64,000 nucleotides of DNA, taken from the NCBI GenBank assembly GCA_902774335.1, contig CACYHW010000012.1, positions 18,094 to 82,093 of the forward strand, read 5' to 3'. This document shows, piece by piece, positions 27,355 through 36,600 of the stretch; position 1 is the stretch's first letter, and every line of letters starts with the position of its first letter. The notes below the pieces were generated by a model. It did not search any database. It saw only the letters and a program-made list of their open reading frames with translations, and was not told the DNA's origin. The position numbers were made by a program, and so were the translations under genes. The DNA is from an uncultured Bacteroidales bacterium. GTDB taxonomy: Bacteria; Bacteroidota; Bacteroidia; Bacteroidales; Bacteroidaceae.

Positions 27355-29147
27355 AATGCCAAAATCAAACCGGAATCAGACGACCTGTCAATAAACCAAG
27401 CCCTGTTTTCATCCACTTTTACACACTCCATACGCATTTCAGATCCCGTATTCGGGGATTGCCCGAACTGAAGTACATGACGCACCGTATATTCATGACC
27501 TACAACGGGAACACCTTTTGCTTCATACACCAAGAACAAGTGAGACTCCCCTCGCTGAATATCCGTTATCTGCATTGTACGTCTGTCCTGATAAACCCTT
27601 ACCGAATACTGGATATCCGCTCCCGGCATACTGTATACCGCCGTATCCGGGCTGGAAAGGTCATACAAGCCCAACTCCTGAGCCCTTGTCAGGGGAATAT
27701 CGCTCTCGGACTTGGTAAACGCACTGAACACGTCCTTATCGTACACCCTTATATATATATCCGATCCCGAACGTACCGGGAATCCAATAAGGTCACCCGT
27801 CGCACCTTCGGCCACATTGGTATTGAAATTCGGGCACGCCACCTGGATTACGGTCCCGTCCTGCTCACACAGAGCACCGCTGCCACCCTGATACCATTCC
27901 TTCAACGACACGTTCCTGAACAGCATACGCCTGTATTCCCAATCGGCGATATTGTCGGCAAGCGCGTCAAAACGCCCCTCGGTAAGCGGAAGCACACCGT
28001 TCTTACCCACAGTGGCGTACTCGGTATAGAAAGACGATATATGATACTCATCGGCCGACGGTTTATCCATCAGTCCCAGGACAGGACCCGAAATGGTATT
28101 ACCCACCTTCAGTTCTTCACTGTAATGCAACCATACATGTACAGCCTTGGAAGAGTCTTCAAGCACAGCACCAAGCACAACGGACGAAGTACTGTCCACA
28201 GCCGTCACGGTAACCTTATTGAGATAGGCCGCAAAGAACCCGTCATCATCCTTGTCCGGTTCCACATCCTTAAGACCTGCCAGATCAATATAGGGAGTGG
28301 ATTCCGGGAAGTCCGGAGCACCGCTTGAGGTCCATTGGGTAAGAGTGACACCGCTCATTGCAAGGATATTGTATTCCGGCGTTGACTCATTCATTTCTAT
28401 CTCCATCCTCAGTATATTGCCGGGATATGTGTGGCAATAGCTGTCAAAGGTAAAGGCCATCTGTTTGCCCGAAGCCAGAGTCACATTGATTACGGGAGTC
28501 AGGTCCTGAGGCAGATATATAAAACAGAATATATTGTCATCGACGGGTGAACGCAACGGAGTTATCACCTGCTTTCCGCCGGTAGCAACCAGTGTTCCCG
28601 TAACAAAATTCAGTCTTCCCACAGTCATTACCCCCTGAACGGTCACCTTGCTGATTCTGGAACCCGTACGGTTGTCAAACTGAACGGACATGGCCGTCAT
28701 GGCATGGGTAAGAGCCATGTTCACTCCGGTCTGAGAGGGGGCGCCCGATGTCATGGCAGTCATGATATTACCCTTGAGCATCTTATCCGGGGTACTCTGG
28801 TCATTCGGGACAGTCACCGATACAAAATCCTGTCCCTTATAAGTTGCGTCATAGGGAGCGTATACAAAAAATCTTGACGCGCGCGACTGGTCATAGCCCC
28901 ACCTTATATCATTGTCAGGGACCGCAAATCCGCGGTCGGTCACAGTCATGGAAACATTATCGGCATTGACAGGACTATCCACGAACAATCCCAGCCTGAC
29001 ATTGGGATCCAGATCTGTCCTACCCCCTATTCCAAACACTTTTATGTTTGCAGGAGCACCGTATTTAGGCTTGTCGTCACTGCAGCCGCATAGCAGAATA
29101 CCACACGTACATGCAGTTAAAAGCAGACACTTTATATTCATAAACAA
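27351..29147 (-). CDS. Fimbrillin-like lipoprotein preceding C10 protease
   Basis: A 598-residue lipoprotein: signal ending LLCGC then SDDKPK, matching a surface-export signal. Residues about 35-260 resemble the fimbrillin (Mfa-like) N-terminal region, including FFVYAPYDATY, MALTHAMTAMSVQFDNR and FCFIYLPQDL. The C-terminal 330 residues are a different, beta-rich part that I cannot assign; VTVTAVDSTSSVVLGAVLEDSSKAVHVW has an OB-fold-like look. The initiator may be the ATG at 29147 or the one at 29141. It is translationally coupled to the C10 protease, so it could be a surface anchor, a carrier or an inhibitor for that enzyme (inference). Confidence 0.65.
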   Translation of the reverse strand: MFMNIKCLLLTACTCGILLCGCSDDKPKYGAPANIKVFGIGGRTDLDPNVRLGLFVDSPVNADNVSMTVTDRGFAVPDNDIRWGYDQSRASRFFVYAPYDATYKGQDFVSVTVPNDQSTPDKMLKGNIMTAMTSGAPSQTGVNMALTHAMTAMSVQFDNRTGSRISKVTVQGVMTVGRLNFVTGTLVATGGKQVITPLRSPVDDNIFCFIYLPQDLTPVINVTLASGKQMAFTFDSYCHTYPGNILRMEIEMNESTPEYNILAMSGVTLTQWTSSGAPDFPESTPYIDLAGLKDVEPDKDDDGFFAAYLNKVTVTAVDSTSSVVLGAVLEDSSKAVHVWLHYSEELKVGNTISGPVLGLMDKPSADEYHISSFYTEYATVGKNGVLPLTEGRFDALADNIADWEYRRMLFRNVSLKEWYQGGSGALCEQDGTVIQVACPNFNTNVAEGATGDLIGFPVRSGSDIYIRVYDKDVFSAFTKSESDIPLTRAQELGLYDLSSPDTAVYSMPGADIQYSVRVYQDRRTMQITDIQRGESHLFLVYEAKGVPVVGHEYTVRHVLQFGQSPNTGSEMRMECVKVDENRAWFIDRSSDSGLILAL

Positions 29148-29161
29148 ACGTAAATAACATG

Positions 29162-29169
29162 CGAATGTA
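29162..29169 (-). promoter_or_regulatory. -7-like element TACATTCG for lipoprotein-protease operon
   Basis: Minus-strand TACATTCG is one mismatch from TAnnTTTG and lies 14 bp upstream of the start at 29147. The same TTCG variant appears upstream of the transporter at 11990-13270. Confidence 0.4.
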
Positions 29170-29303
29170 ACTTAAAAAAACGGTAAAAACAGAAAACGCC
29201 CATAACAATAATTCCCTTGGCGCGTCTAGTTTGCAAATATTGGACAGAATACAAATTATTGTTAATCCTTGTTCAAAGCCATTGCGGTTTCAGAACAACG
29301 TTA

Positions 29304-29311
29304 TACTTTTG
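29304..29311 (+). promoter_or_regulatory. -7 element TACTTTTG for efflux operon
   Basis: TACTTTTG matches TAnnTTTG; a TTGC about 21 bp upstream is a weak -33 candidate. The element is 55 bp before the ATPase start, giving the operon a leader of about 50 nt. Confidence 0.55.
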
Positions 29312-29366
29312 CGGTGTACTATTAAACTAAGACACTAAACTAAACGACAGATTTAATAAATTCAAT

Positions 29367-30089
29367 ATGCTGATAGAGCTTAAAGACATCAACAAAACTT
29401 ATGACAACGGACAGCCGCTGCATGTTCTCAAGGGCATCAACCTTGGAATAGAGCGCGGAGAATTTGTGTCAATTATGGGAGCATCGGGGTCAGGCAAGTC
29501 CACCCTGCTCAACATACTTGGTATCCTTGACAATTATGACACAGGTCTGTACCATTTGAACGGCAAACTCATTAAAGACCTGACCGAGCGTCAGGCTGCC
29601 GATTACCGCAACCGTATGATTGGCTTTATCTTCCAGTCATTCAATCTCATCTCCTTCAAGACCGCCGTTGAGAACGTGGAATTACCCCTTTTCTATCAGG
29701 GCATAGGCCGCAAGCAGCGCCATCAGATGGCTATGGAATATCTGGAGCGCCTTGGCCTGAAAGAGTGGGCAAACCACTATCCCAACGAGATGTCGGGCGG
29801 ACAGAAGCAGCGCGTGGCAATTGCCCGTGCCCTTATCACCAAGCCCGAGATCATTCTGGCCGATGAGCCCACCGGTGCTCTTGATTCCAAGACATCGGTC
29901 GAGGTTATGGAACTTCTGAGCCGCCTCAACCGCGAGGAGGGCATAACAATCGTAGTGGTCACCCACGAGAGCGGCGTAGCCAACTGCACCAACCGCATTA
30001 TCCACATCAAGGACGGTATCATCGGCCAGATAGAGGATAATCTGGAGCATAACGCATCGGCGTTCGGTACGACAACAATCATGAAATAA
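29367..30089 (+). CDS. ABC transporter ATP-binding protein, MacB/LolD type
   Basis: A 240-residue ATPase that powers the efflux system encoded by this operon. Walker A is GASGSGKST (about 39-47), the Q-loop is in FIFQSFNLI, the ABC signature is MSGGQKQRVAIARAL, Walker B is IILADEPTGALD, and the H-loop is VVVTHE. Length and motifs fit the stand-alone MacB/LolD-type ATPases that pair with FtsX-fold permeases. It starts the operon, 9 bp ahead of permease 1. Confidence 0.93.
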   Translation: MLIELKDINKTYDNGQPLHVLKGINLGIERGEFVSIMGASGSGKSTLLNILGILDNYDTGLYHLNGKLIKDLTERQAADYRNRMIGFIFQSFNLISFKTAVENVELPLFYQGIGRKQRHQMAMEYLERLGLKEWANHYPNEMSGGQKQRVAIARALITKPEIILADEPTGALDSKTSVEVMELLSRLNREEGITIVVVTHESGVANCTNRIIHIKDGIIGQIEDNLEHNASAFGTTTIMK

Positions 30090-30098
30090 GATACTGCA

Positions 30099-31367
30099 AT
30101 GCACGACCTTATAACCGAAATATGGGAGAGCGTCAAGCGCAACAAGCTGCGCACCAGCCTGACCGGTTTCTCCGTAGCATGGGGTATATTCATGATCATC
30201 GTGCTGCTGGGTGCCGGCAACGGCCTCATGAACTCCTTCAACCAGGACAGTGAGGGTTTTGCCACCAACACCATGAGCATCTATCCCAGCATCACTTCAA
30301 AGCCCTACCAGGGATACAAGAAGGGACGCCAAATGAAACTGACCGAGCAGGATCTGGAGATGCTGTCACGCCAGTTCCCCGACATCATAGACCAGATCAC
30401 CACATCGGTATCACGCGGCGGATTCTCCCTGAGCTACAAGAAAAAGAGCGTGACCGACATGAACCTGAACGGAACATTCCCCGGTCATGCCACAATGAAT
30501 CACATCCAGATGAAAGCCGGACGCTTTATCAACAATCTGGACATAGCCAACAAGCGCAAGGTGATTGTAATTACACATCTTACCGCCAAGAACTTCCTGG
30601 AGGGAGGCACCAACTACAGCTCGCTGCTGGGAAAGAAAATCAAGGTGGGTAACCTGATATTCACGATTGTTGGCGTACGCCACTCCGAGGAGAATATGAA
30701 CGACCGCGACCTGTTCATCCCCTATACAACGGCCAAGACCATATTCGGAATGAACAGCGACCTGGACGAGATATCATTCACATTCCACGGATTGGATTCC
30801 GAGCAGGCCAACGAGGATTTTGAAAAACGTATCAAGCAGATCCTGAACAGCCGCCACAGTGCCGCTCCCGATGACGAGAGCTCCTACTGGATCCTCAACA
30901 AGTTCACACAGAACATGCAGATGGAGAACGGCCGTAAGGTGCTTAACACCGGACTTTGGATTGTAGGTCTCTTTACCCTGCTGGGCGGAGTGGTCGGCGT
31001 GAGCAACATCATGCTCATCACCGTCAAGGAGCGCACCCACGAGTTCGGCATCCGCAAAGCCATCGGAGCCAAGCCCTGGAACATCACCAAGCTGATAATA
31101 AGCGAGAGCGTGGCTATCACGGCGCTGTTCGGATACATAGGAATGGTATTGGGTATGATTGCCTGCCTCATAATGGACCGCACCATCGGACAGGAGACGA
31201 TGGATGTGTTCGGACAGAGCATACGTCTGCTCATCAACCCCACGGTGGGACTGAACGAGGCTATCAAATCAACTGTACTCCTTGTTGTTGCCGGCACTGT
31301 TGCGGGATTGTTCCCTGCAGTTAAGGCGGCTCGGGTTAGACCTATTGAGGCTCTGAGGGATAATTGA
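30099..31367 (+). CDS. ABC transporter permease with MacB periplasmic core (permease 1)
   Basis: A 422-residue inner-membrane protein with one N-terminal helix (about 20-42: TGFSVAWGIFMIIVLLGAGNG), a large periplasmic MacB-core domain, then three helices in the C-terminal FtsX domain (about 285-415). VSNIMLITVKERTHEFGIRKAIGAKP is the typical FtsX/MacB segment contacting the ATPase. It ends ALRDN directly before an AATTGA-type repeat. It probably forms a heterodimer with permease 2, which is 36 percent or so similar by eye (not computed). Exported substrate unknown: candidates are antimicrobials, peptides or lipids. Confidence 0.9.
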   Translation: MHDLITEIWESVKRNKLRTSLTGFSVAWGIFMIIVLLGAGNGLMNSFNQDSEGFATNTMSIYPSITSKPYQGYKKGRQMKLTEQDLEMLSRQFPDIIDQITTSVSRGGFSLSYKKKSVTDMNLNGTFPGHATMNHIQMKAGRFINNLDIANKRKVIVITHLTAKNFLEGGTNYSSLLGKKIKVGNLIFTIVGVRHSEENMNDRDLFIPYTTAKTIFGMNSDLDEISFTFHGLDSEQANEDFEKRIKQILNSRHSAAPDDESSYWILNKFTQNMQMENGRKVLNTGLWIVGLFTLLGGVVGVSNIMLITVKERTHEFGIRKAIGAKPWNITKLIISESVAITALFGYIGMVLGMIACLIMDRTIGQETMDVFGQSIRLLINPTVGLNEAIKSTVLLVVAGTVAGLFPAVKAARVRPIEALRDN

Positions 31368-31393
31368 GAATTGAAAATTGAAAATTGAGAATT
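31362..31393. repeat. AATTGA-type heptamer repeat at permease 1/permease 2 junction
   Basis: AATTGAG, AATTGAA, AATTGAA and AATTGAG follow each other between the two permease genes. The first copy provides the stop codon of permease 1. The array is related to 18744-18769. Confidence 0.8.
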
Positions 31394-32626
31394 ATGAGAT
31401 TCGATATAGATTCATTCAGAGAGACGGCCGATTCGCTTATCAGGAACAAGCGCCGTACCATACTGACCGGATTCGGAGTATTCTGGGGCCTCTTTATGCT
31501 GCTCTTCATGATTGGCGGCGGAAAAGGCATCAAGGGCATACTCGAGGAGAACTTCGGCGGCTTTGCCACCAACACCATAGTCCTTATTTCGGCCAACACC
31601 TCCAAGCCCTACAAGGGACTTCCCGAGGGACGTTACTGGAACCTTGACAGGACCGACATTGAACGTCTGCGCGCCATGATGCCCGAGCTGGACGTAATAT
31701 CACCCATGATCAGCGGATGGGGCAACACCGTAGAGTACGGCGAGAACTCATGCTCAGGATCAATCAAGGGCGTAAGCGCCGACTACTGCAGGATTGAGAA
31801 TCCCAGAATCCGCTACGGACGCTATCTTAACGAGACCGATATCCGCATGGAGCGCAAGGTCTGCGTGATAGGCAAGCGGATATACAAGGAGCTCTTCCCC
31901 GAGGGAGGCGACCCCTGCGGCAAGTTCATCAAATCGGGCGACATGTACCTGCGCATTGTAGGCGTGGACGTCAGTTCCAGCAACGTGAGCATCAACAGCA
32001 GCCCCAGCCAGTCAATCATGATACCCGAGACTCTGGCAGCCAGATTCTACAACCGCGGCAATGACGTGGACATTATCTGCCTGACAGCCAAGGGCGGCAT
32101 CCACACCAGCATCCTGGAGTCGCGCATACGCTCCATCATCGCCCGTAACCACACATTCGACCCCGAAGACCACGAGGCAATGATGATGCTTAACACCGAG
32201 GAGATATTCATGATTGTGGACAATCTTTTCCGCGGCCTCAACTTCCTGATCTGGCTTGTAGGCTTAGGCACTCTCCTGGCCGGATGCATAGGAGTAAGCA
32301 ACATCATGATGGTAACCGTCAAGGAGCGTACCACCGAGATAGGAATTCGCCGTGCCATCGGCGCCATGCCGGGCGAGATACTCTCACAGATAATTGCCGA
32401 GAGCGTAGCCCTGACACTGGCATCCGGAAGCGCCGGAATAGTCTTTGCGGTAATGCTTCTTAATATATTCGAGAAGGCTACCGGAGGCGGTGCCTCATTC
32501 CAGATATCATTCAACACAGCCGTTCTTGCAGCAACACTGCTGGCTGTCCTGGGAGCTCTGGCCGGACTGGCCCCCGCTCTCCGCGCCATGGCCGTAAAAC
32601 CGGTGGACGCAATGCGTGACGAATAA
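31394..32626 (+). CDS. ABC transporter permease with MacB periplasmic core (permease 2)
   Basis: A 410-residue paralogue of permease 1 with the same plan: N-terminal helix (TGFGVFWGLFMLLFMIGGGKG), periplasmic MacB-core domain, three C-terminal helices with IGVSNIMMVTVKERTTEIGIRRAIGAMP. The start is the ATG at 31394 (MRFDIDSF); a TTG at 31385 lies in the heptamer repeat and is less likely. The LSGLxPALRAMxVKPVDAMRDE end is the normal FtsX C-terminus. Two different permeases with one ATPase suggest a heterodimeric transporter. Confidence 0.9.
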   Translation: MRFDIDSFRETADSLIRNKRRTILTGFGVFWGLFMLLFMIGGGKGIKGILEENFGGFATNTIVLISANTSKPYKGLPEGRYWNLDRTDIERLRAMMPELDVISPMISGWGNTVEYGENSCSGSIKGVSADYCRIENPRIRYGRYLNETDIRMERKVCVIGKRIYKELFPEGGDPCGKFIKSGDMYLRIVGVDVSSSNVSINSSPSQSIMIPETLAARFYNRGNDVDIICLTAKGGIHTSILESRIRSIIARNHTFDPEDHEAMMMLNTEEIFMIVDNLFRGLNFLIWLVGLGTLLAGCIGVSNIMMVTVKERTTEIGIRRAIGAMPGEILSQIIAESVALTLASGSAGIVFAVMLLNIFEKATGGGASFQISFNTAVLAATLLAVLGALAGLAPALRAMAVKPVDAMRDE

Positions 32627-32668
32627 AAACAATAATTGAAACAATTGAAACAAATAAAAAATACAGAT

Positions 32669-33778
32669 ATGAAAAAGGTAATCAAGTACATCGTATTGGC
32701 ACTCGTAATAGTAGTGTTCTTTGGAACGTTCGTATTCCTTCACAACAATTCCAAGCCTCAGGAGATACGTTATCAGGAGTTCACAGCAGCTCAGAACGAC
32801 ATCACACGCAGCACCGTGCTTACAGGTAAGATTGTTCCCCGCAACGAGGTCAACATCAAGCCCCAGATCAACGGAATCATAGCCGAGCTCTTCAAGGAGG
32901 CAGGCCAGATGGTACAGAAAGGCGAGGTCATTGCAAGACTCACCGTCATCCCCGATATGAACTCACTCTCGGCAGCCCAGAGCCGCGTACGCCTGTCCGA
33001 GATCAACCTCAAGCAGGCACAGACCAACTTTGACCGTGAAAAGGCCCTGTTCCAGAAGAACCTGATCAGTGCCGAGGAGTACGAGAAGACCGAGCAGGCC
33101 CTGAACCAGGCCAAGGAGGAGTATGCAGCATCACAGGAGTCACTCGAGGTAATCCGTGACGGTGTATCATCCAAGAACGCCACCTCAAGCTCCACACTGA
33201 TCCGCTCCACCATTACCGGTCTTATCCTGGACATCCCCGTCAAGGTGGGTAACTCGGTCATCCAGGCCAACACCATGAACGACGGTACCACAGTCGCTAC
33301 CGTAGCCAACATGAACGACCTGATATTCGAGGGTCAGATCGATGAGACCGAGGTTGGTTCACTCTACGAGGGCATGCCCCTGACAATCACCATCGGCGCC
33401 CTGCGTGACTACACATTCGACGCCAACCTGGAGTACATCTCACCCAAGGCTGTCGAGAACAACGGAGCCAACCAGTTCAAGGTTAAGGCCGCCGTCAAGG
33501 TTGACACCGAGCACACCATCCGTTCAGGCTACAGCGCCAACGCCCTAATCGAGCTGGACAAGATCAACGGAGTGCTGAGCGTTCCCGAGAGCGCGCTCGA
33601 GTTCGTCAAGGATGATCCCTATGTATACATCAAGGGTGAGGACGGCTCATTCAAGCAGACCAAGGTTACAACCGGATTGAGCGACGGTGTGAACATCGAG
33701 ATCAAGAGCGGCCTCAACGAAGGCGATGTGGTTCGCGGACCGCGTGTCATCGAGGAGGATTCAATCCAGAACAATTAA
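32669..33778 (+). CDS. Periplasmic adaptor (HlyD/MacA-type membrane fusion protein)
   Basis: A 369-residue adaptor joining the inner-membrane ABC transporter to the outer-membrane channel. One N-terminal anchor helix (VIKYIVLALVIVVFFGTFVFL), then a split lipoyl domain (GKIVPRNEVNIKPQINGIIAEL and STITGLILDIPVKVGNSV), a coiled-coil hairpin between them (about 100-165), and a beta-barrel domain. The start at 32669 (MKKVIKY) is preferred over the TTG-initiated longer frame at 32636 because the anchor follows directly. It lies 42 bp after permease 2 and 36 bp before the TolC-like gene. Confidence 0.92.
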   Translation: MKKVIKYIVLALVIVVFFGTFVFLHNNSKPQEIRYQEFTAAQNDITRSTVLTGKIVPRNEVNIKPQINGIIAELFKEAGQMVQKGEVIARLTVIPDMNSLSAAQSRVRLSEINLKQAQTNFDREKALFQKNLISAEEYEKTEQALNQAKEEYAASQESLEVIRDGVSSKNATSSSTLIRSTITGLILDIPVKVGNSVIQANTMNDGTTVATVANMNDLIFEGQIDETEVGSLYEGMPLTITIGALRDYTFDANLEYISPKAVENNGANQFKVKAAVKVDTEHTIRSGYSANALIELDKINGVLSVPESALEFVKDDPYVYIKGEDGSFKQTKVTTGLSDGVNIEIKSGLNEGDVVRGPRVIEEDSIQNN

Positions 33779-33814
33779 TCAGACCAAACGTCATCAACTC
33801 TAAATACAGCAGTT

Positions 33815-35131
33815 ATGAAAGCAACAGCAATAGCAGTATCAATGCTTCTGGCAGCCGCCACGGCAAACGCCGCACAGGGCTGGACGCTTGACCAATGCAT
33901 TGAGTACGCAATAGAGAACAACATACAGGTGCGTCAGTCCGACCTGAACGCCCAGAACAATGACGTAGAGCTCAACAAGGCTGTCAGCAACCGTCTGCCG
34001 GGCGTATCGGCCTCCGCATCACAGGGATGGTCATTCGGCCGCAGTATCACTGCCGACAACACCTACGCCAACACCAACACCGCCAGCACATCGTTCTCCA
34101 TCGGAGCCGATATGACCCTGTTTGCAGGCGGTCGCATTAACGGTAACATCAAGATGGCCGAGCTCAGTCTGGAGGCTGCCAAGAGTGACCTGGAGCGCAT
34201 CAAGGACGATATCCGCGTACAGGTGGCACAGGCCTTCATTCAGATTGTCTACAACCGCAGCATACTGGATGTGGCACGTAACCAGGTTACCATCGACTCC
34301 ATGCAGGTGGAGCGTCTGACCGCCCTGGCAGCCATAGGCAAGGCCAGCAGCGCCGAGGTAGCATCACAGAACGCCACACTGGCACAGAGCCGCCTTTCGG
34401 TTACCCAGGCACAGAACAACCTGAGCCTGTCAATACTCACGCTCACCCAGTTGCTGGAGCTCCCCTCGCCCGACGGGTTTGATATTGTACAGCCTGAGAC
34501 CGATAATCTTGAGCTGAGCATCCCCGACAGCCCCGAAGCCATCTACGCACAGGCACTGGACATCAAGCCTGCAGTTAAGAGCGAAGAGATTCGTCTGGAA
34601 CAGGCCGGCAAGAACATCCAGGTTGCCAGGAGCGGCTATCTGCCGTCACTCACACTGAGTGCAGGCGCAGGAACCAACTACTACTCAAGTTCAAACTTAA
34701 AGTCCGACGCCTTTGGAACCCAGATCAAGAACAACTTCGGTCCCCACATCGGTCTGAACCTGAACATCCCCATATTCTCACGCAACTCCAACCGCAACAA
34801 CGTGCGTTCGGCCAAACTGGGCCAGATGAACCAGCAGATGCAGTTGGATAACGTAAAGAAGACCTTGTACAAGGAGATACAGCAGGCATACTACAATGCC
34901 GTTGCATCCAAGAGCCGCTACGAAAGCAGCGAGATTGTACAGACCAGCGCACAGGAGTCGTTCGACCTGGTGCAGGCCAAGTACGAAGGCGGAAAAGCCA
35001 GCATAACGGAGTTCAACGAGTCCAAGAACCGTCTGGTATCAGCCCAGGCCGATCTGCTCAAGTACCGTTACGAGTACCTGTTCAACACAGCTCTGCTGGA
35101 GTTCTACCGCAACAGCTCATTCGAGCTTTAA
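33815..35131 (+). CDS. TolC family outer-membrane efflux protein
   Basis: A 438-residue outer-membrane factor with a signal peptide (residues 1-19, ANAAQG) and the usual two outer-membrane efflux repeats, each with long alpha-helical, Gln/Ala-rich segments (about 25-205 and 230-425). WTLDQCIEYAIENNIQVRQSDL is a typical start of mature Bacteroidetes TolC proteins. It provides the exit duct for the operon's tripartite pump. It is the last gene and is followed by a terminator at 35183-35223. Confidence 0.93.
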   Translation: MKATAIAVSMLLAAATANAAQGWTLDQCIEYAIENNIQVRQSDLNAQNNDVELNKAVSNRLPGVSASASQGWSFGRSITADNTYANTNTASTSFSIGADMTLFAGGRINGNIKMAELSLEAAKSDLERIKDDIRVQVAQAFIQIVYNRSILDVARNQVTIDSMQVERLTALAAIGKASSAEVASQNATLAQSRLSVTQAQNNLSLSILTLTQLLELPSPDGFDIVQPETDNLELSIPDSPEAIYAQALDIKPAVKSEEIRLEQAGKNIQVARSGYLPSLTLSAGAGTNYYSSSNLKSDAFGTQIKNNFGPHIGLNLNIPIFSRNSNRNNVRSAKLGQMNQQMQLDNVKKTLYKEIQQAYYNAVASKSRYESSEIVQTSAQESFDLVQAKYEGGKASITEFNESKNRLVSAQADLLKYRYEYLFNTALLEFYRNSSFEL

Positions 35132-35182
35132 CCCCGATCCCAAATTAATTTGAGATAATAAGACAATAGTTTAGTAATTCAT

Positions 35183-35223
35183 GGGACGGTGCTGCCTGCT
35201 GGAAGGTCGCACCGTCTGTTTTG
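35183..35223 (+). terminator. Terminator of efflux operon
   Basis: Arms GACGGTGC (35185-35192) and GCACCGTC (35209-35216) with a 16-nt loop are followed by TGTTTTG. It abuts the palindrome at 35223-35251. Confidence 0.75.
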
Positions 35224-35251
35224 TGCAATTGGGGTCAGGCCCCAATTGCAC
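35223..35251. repeat. REP-like palindrome family A (perfect 12-bp arms)
   Basis: GTGCAATTGGGG, loop TCAGG, CCCCAATTGCAC. It sits between the convergent TolC-like and dipeptidase genes. Related copies occur at 43991-44015, 45831-45860, 61485-61515 and 63194-63218. Confidence 0.85.
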
Positions 35252-35253
35252 GT

Positions 35254-36600
35254 TTAGAAATATCTGTAAAAAAGAGCGATGCTCTCCATTCCGCCAAAGA
35301 ACTGCCTGAGCAGATAGCTCTCGTTGGGGCTGTGGATGGTGTCGCGCTCCAGTCCGAATCCCATAAGCAGCGGATCCAGTCCCAGCTCTTTCTGGAATTC
35401 GGCAAGGATGGGTATGCTGCCGCCGCCACGGCTGGGCACAGGCTCAATGCCATACACCTCACCTATGGCCCTTGATGCGGCCTTATATGCATGGGACGAT
35501 ATGGGTATCAGGAATCCGTCACCGCTCTCGTAGGGTATCACCTCCACCTTAACGTAAGCAGGTGCAATGCGCTTGAAATGCTCCATGAACAGTTTGGATA
35601 TCTCGGCACTGGTCTGTCGTGGAACCAGACGCATGGAGATCTTGGCATGGGCCTCGCTGGGAAGTACCGTCTTGGCACCCTGCCCCGTATATCCGCCCCA
35701 TATGCCGCACACATCCAGCGACGGACGTATGCCTATACGCTCCATGGTGGTGTAGCCCTTCTCGCCCTTGACCTCGTCAATGTCCAGGAACTCCTTGAAC
35801 TCCTTCATGTCAAACGGGGCACGTGCCAGCATCTTGCGCTCATCGGAGGTAAGTTCAACCACCTTGTCGTAGAATCCGGGCACTGTTATGCGGCCGTCCT
35901 TGTCTATGAGTGACGATATCAGGTCGCACAGCACGTTGATGGGGTTGGCCACCGCACCGCCGTAATGACCGGAGTGCAGGTCCTTGTTGGGTCCGGTCAC
36001 CTTGACCTCCAGATATGCAAGCCCGCGCATTCCGCAGTTGATTGAAGGCACCTTGTCCGATATCATAGTGGTGTCCGATACCAGGCAGATATCGGCCGCA
36101 AGCAACTCCCTGTTAGCCTTGATGAATGCCGGCAGCGAGGCGCTTCCGGTCTCTTCCTCACCCTCGAATATGAACTTGACGTTATGTTTCAGCTGACCTG
36201 TTCGCACCAGATACTCGAACGCCTTGATGTGCATGAACAACTGTCCCTTGTCATCGTTGGCGCCGCGGCACCAGATGGCATCGTCGTGTATCACAGGCTC
36301 AAAGGGATCGGTACGCCACTTTTCGAGCGGTTCGGGCGGCTGCACGTCATAGTGACCGTACACCAGCACCGTCTTGTATGCCGGATCCACAATCTTGCGT
36401 CCGAACACAACCGGATTACCCGCAGTGGGCATAACCTCAGCCATATCGGCACCAGCTTCAAGCAACAGTTCCCTAAGCCTATCGGCGCACCGCACCATAT
36501 CCGGCTTGTTCTCCTGCTTGGCACTGATGGAGGGGATTCTCAGTATCGAGAAGAGTTCCTCAAAGAACCTGTCTCTGTTCTGTTCTATGTATTGTTTCAT
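35254..36600 (-). CDS. M20 family metallo-dipeptidase
   Basis: A 448-residue cytoplasmic di-zinc peptidase. Zinc-site signatures are YGHYDVQP (H83, with catalytic D85), CRGANDDKGQ (bridging Asp about 116), FEGEEETGS (catalytic and binding Glu about 149-150), the Asp in VSDTTM and a C-terminal His in TIHSPNES. A lid/dimerisation domain lies at about 195-345. The length and the N-terminal PSISA match the carnosinase/CNDP-like M20 group rather than PepT. It probably cleaves dipeptides. The start overlaps the stop of the upstream secreted-protein gene (ATGA). Confidence 0.9.
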   Translation of the reverse strand: MKQYIEQNRDRFFEELFSILRIPSISAKQENKPDMVRCADRLRELLLEAGADMAEVMPTAGNPVVFGRKIVDPAYKTVLVYGHYDVQPPEPLEKWRTDPFEPVIHDDAIWCRGANDDKGQLFMHIKAFEYLVRTGQLKHNVKFIFEGEEETGSASLPAFIKANRELLAADICLVSDTTMISDKVPSINCGMRGLAYLEVKVTGPNKDLHSGHYGGAVANPINVLCDLISSLIDKDGRITVPGFYDKVVELTSDERKMLARAPFDMKEFKEFLDIDEVKGEKGYTTMERIGIRPSLDVCGIWGGYTGQGAKTVLPSEAHAKISMRLVPRQTSAEISKLFMEHFKRIAPAYVKVEVIPYESGDGFLIPISSHAYKAASRAIGEVYGIEPVPSRGGGSIPILAEFQKELGLDPLLMGFGLERDTIHSPNESYLLRQFFGGMESIALFYRYF

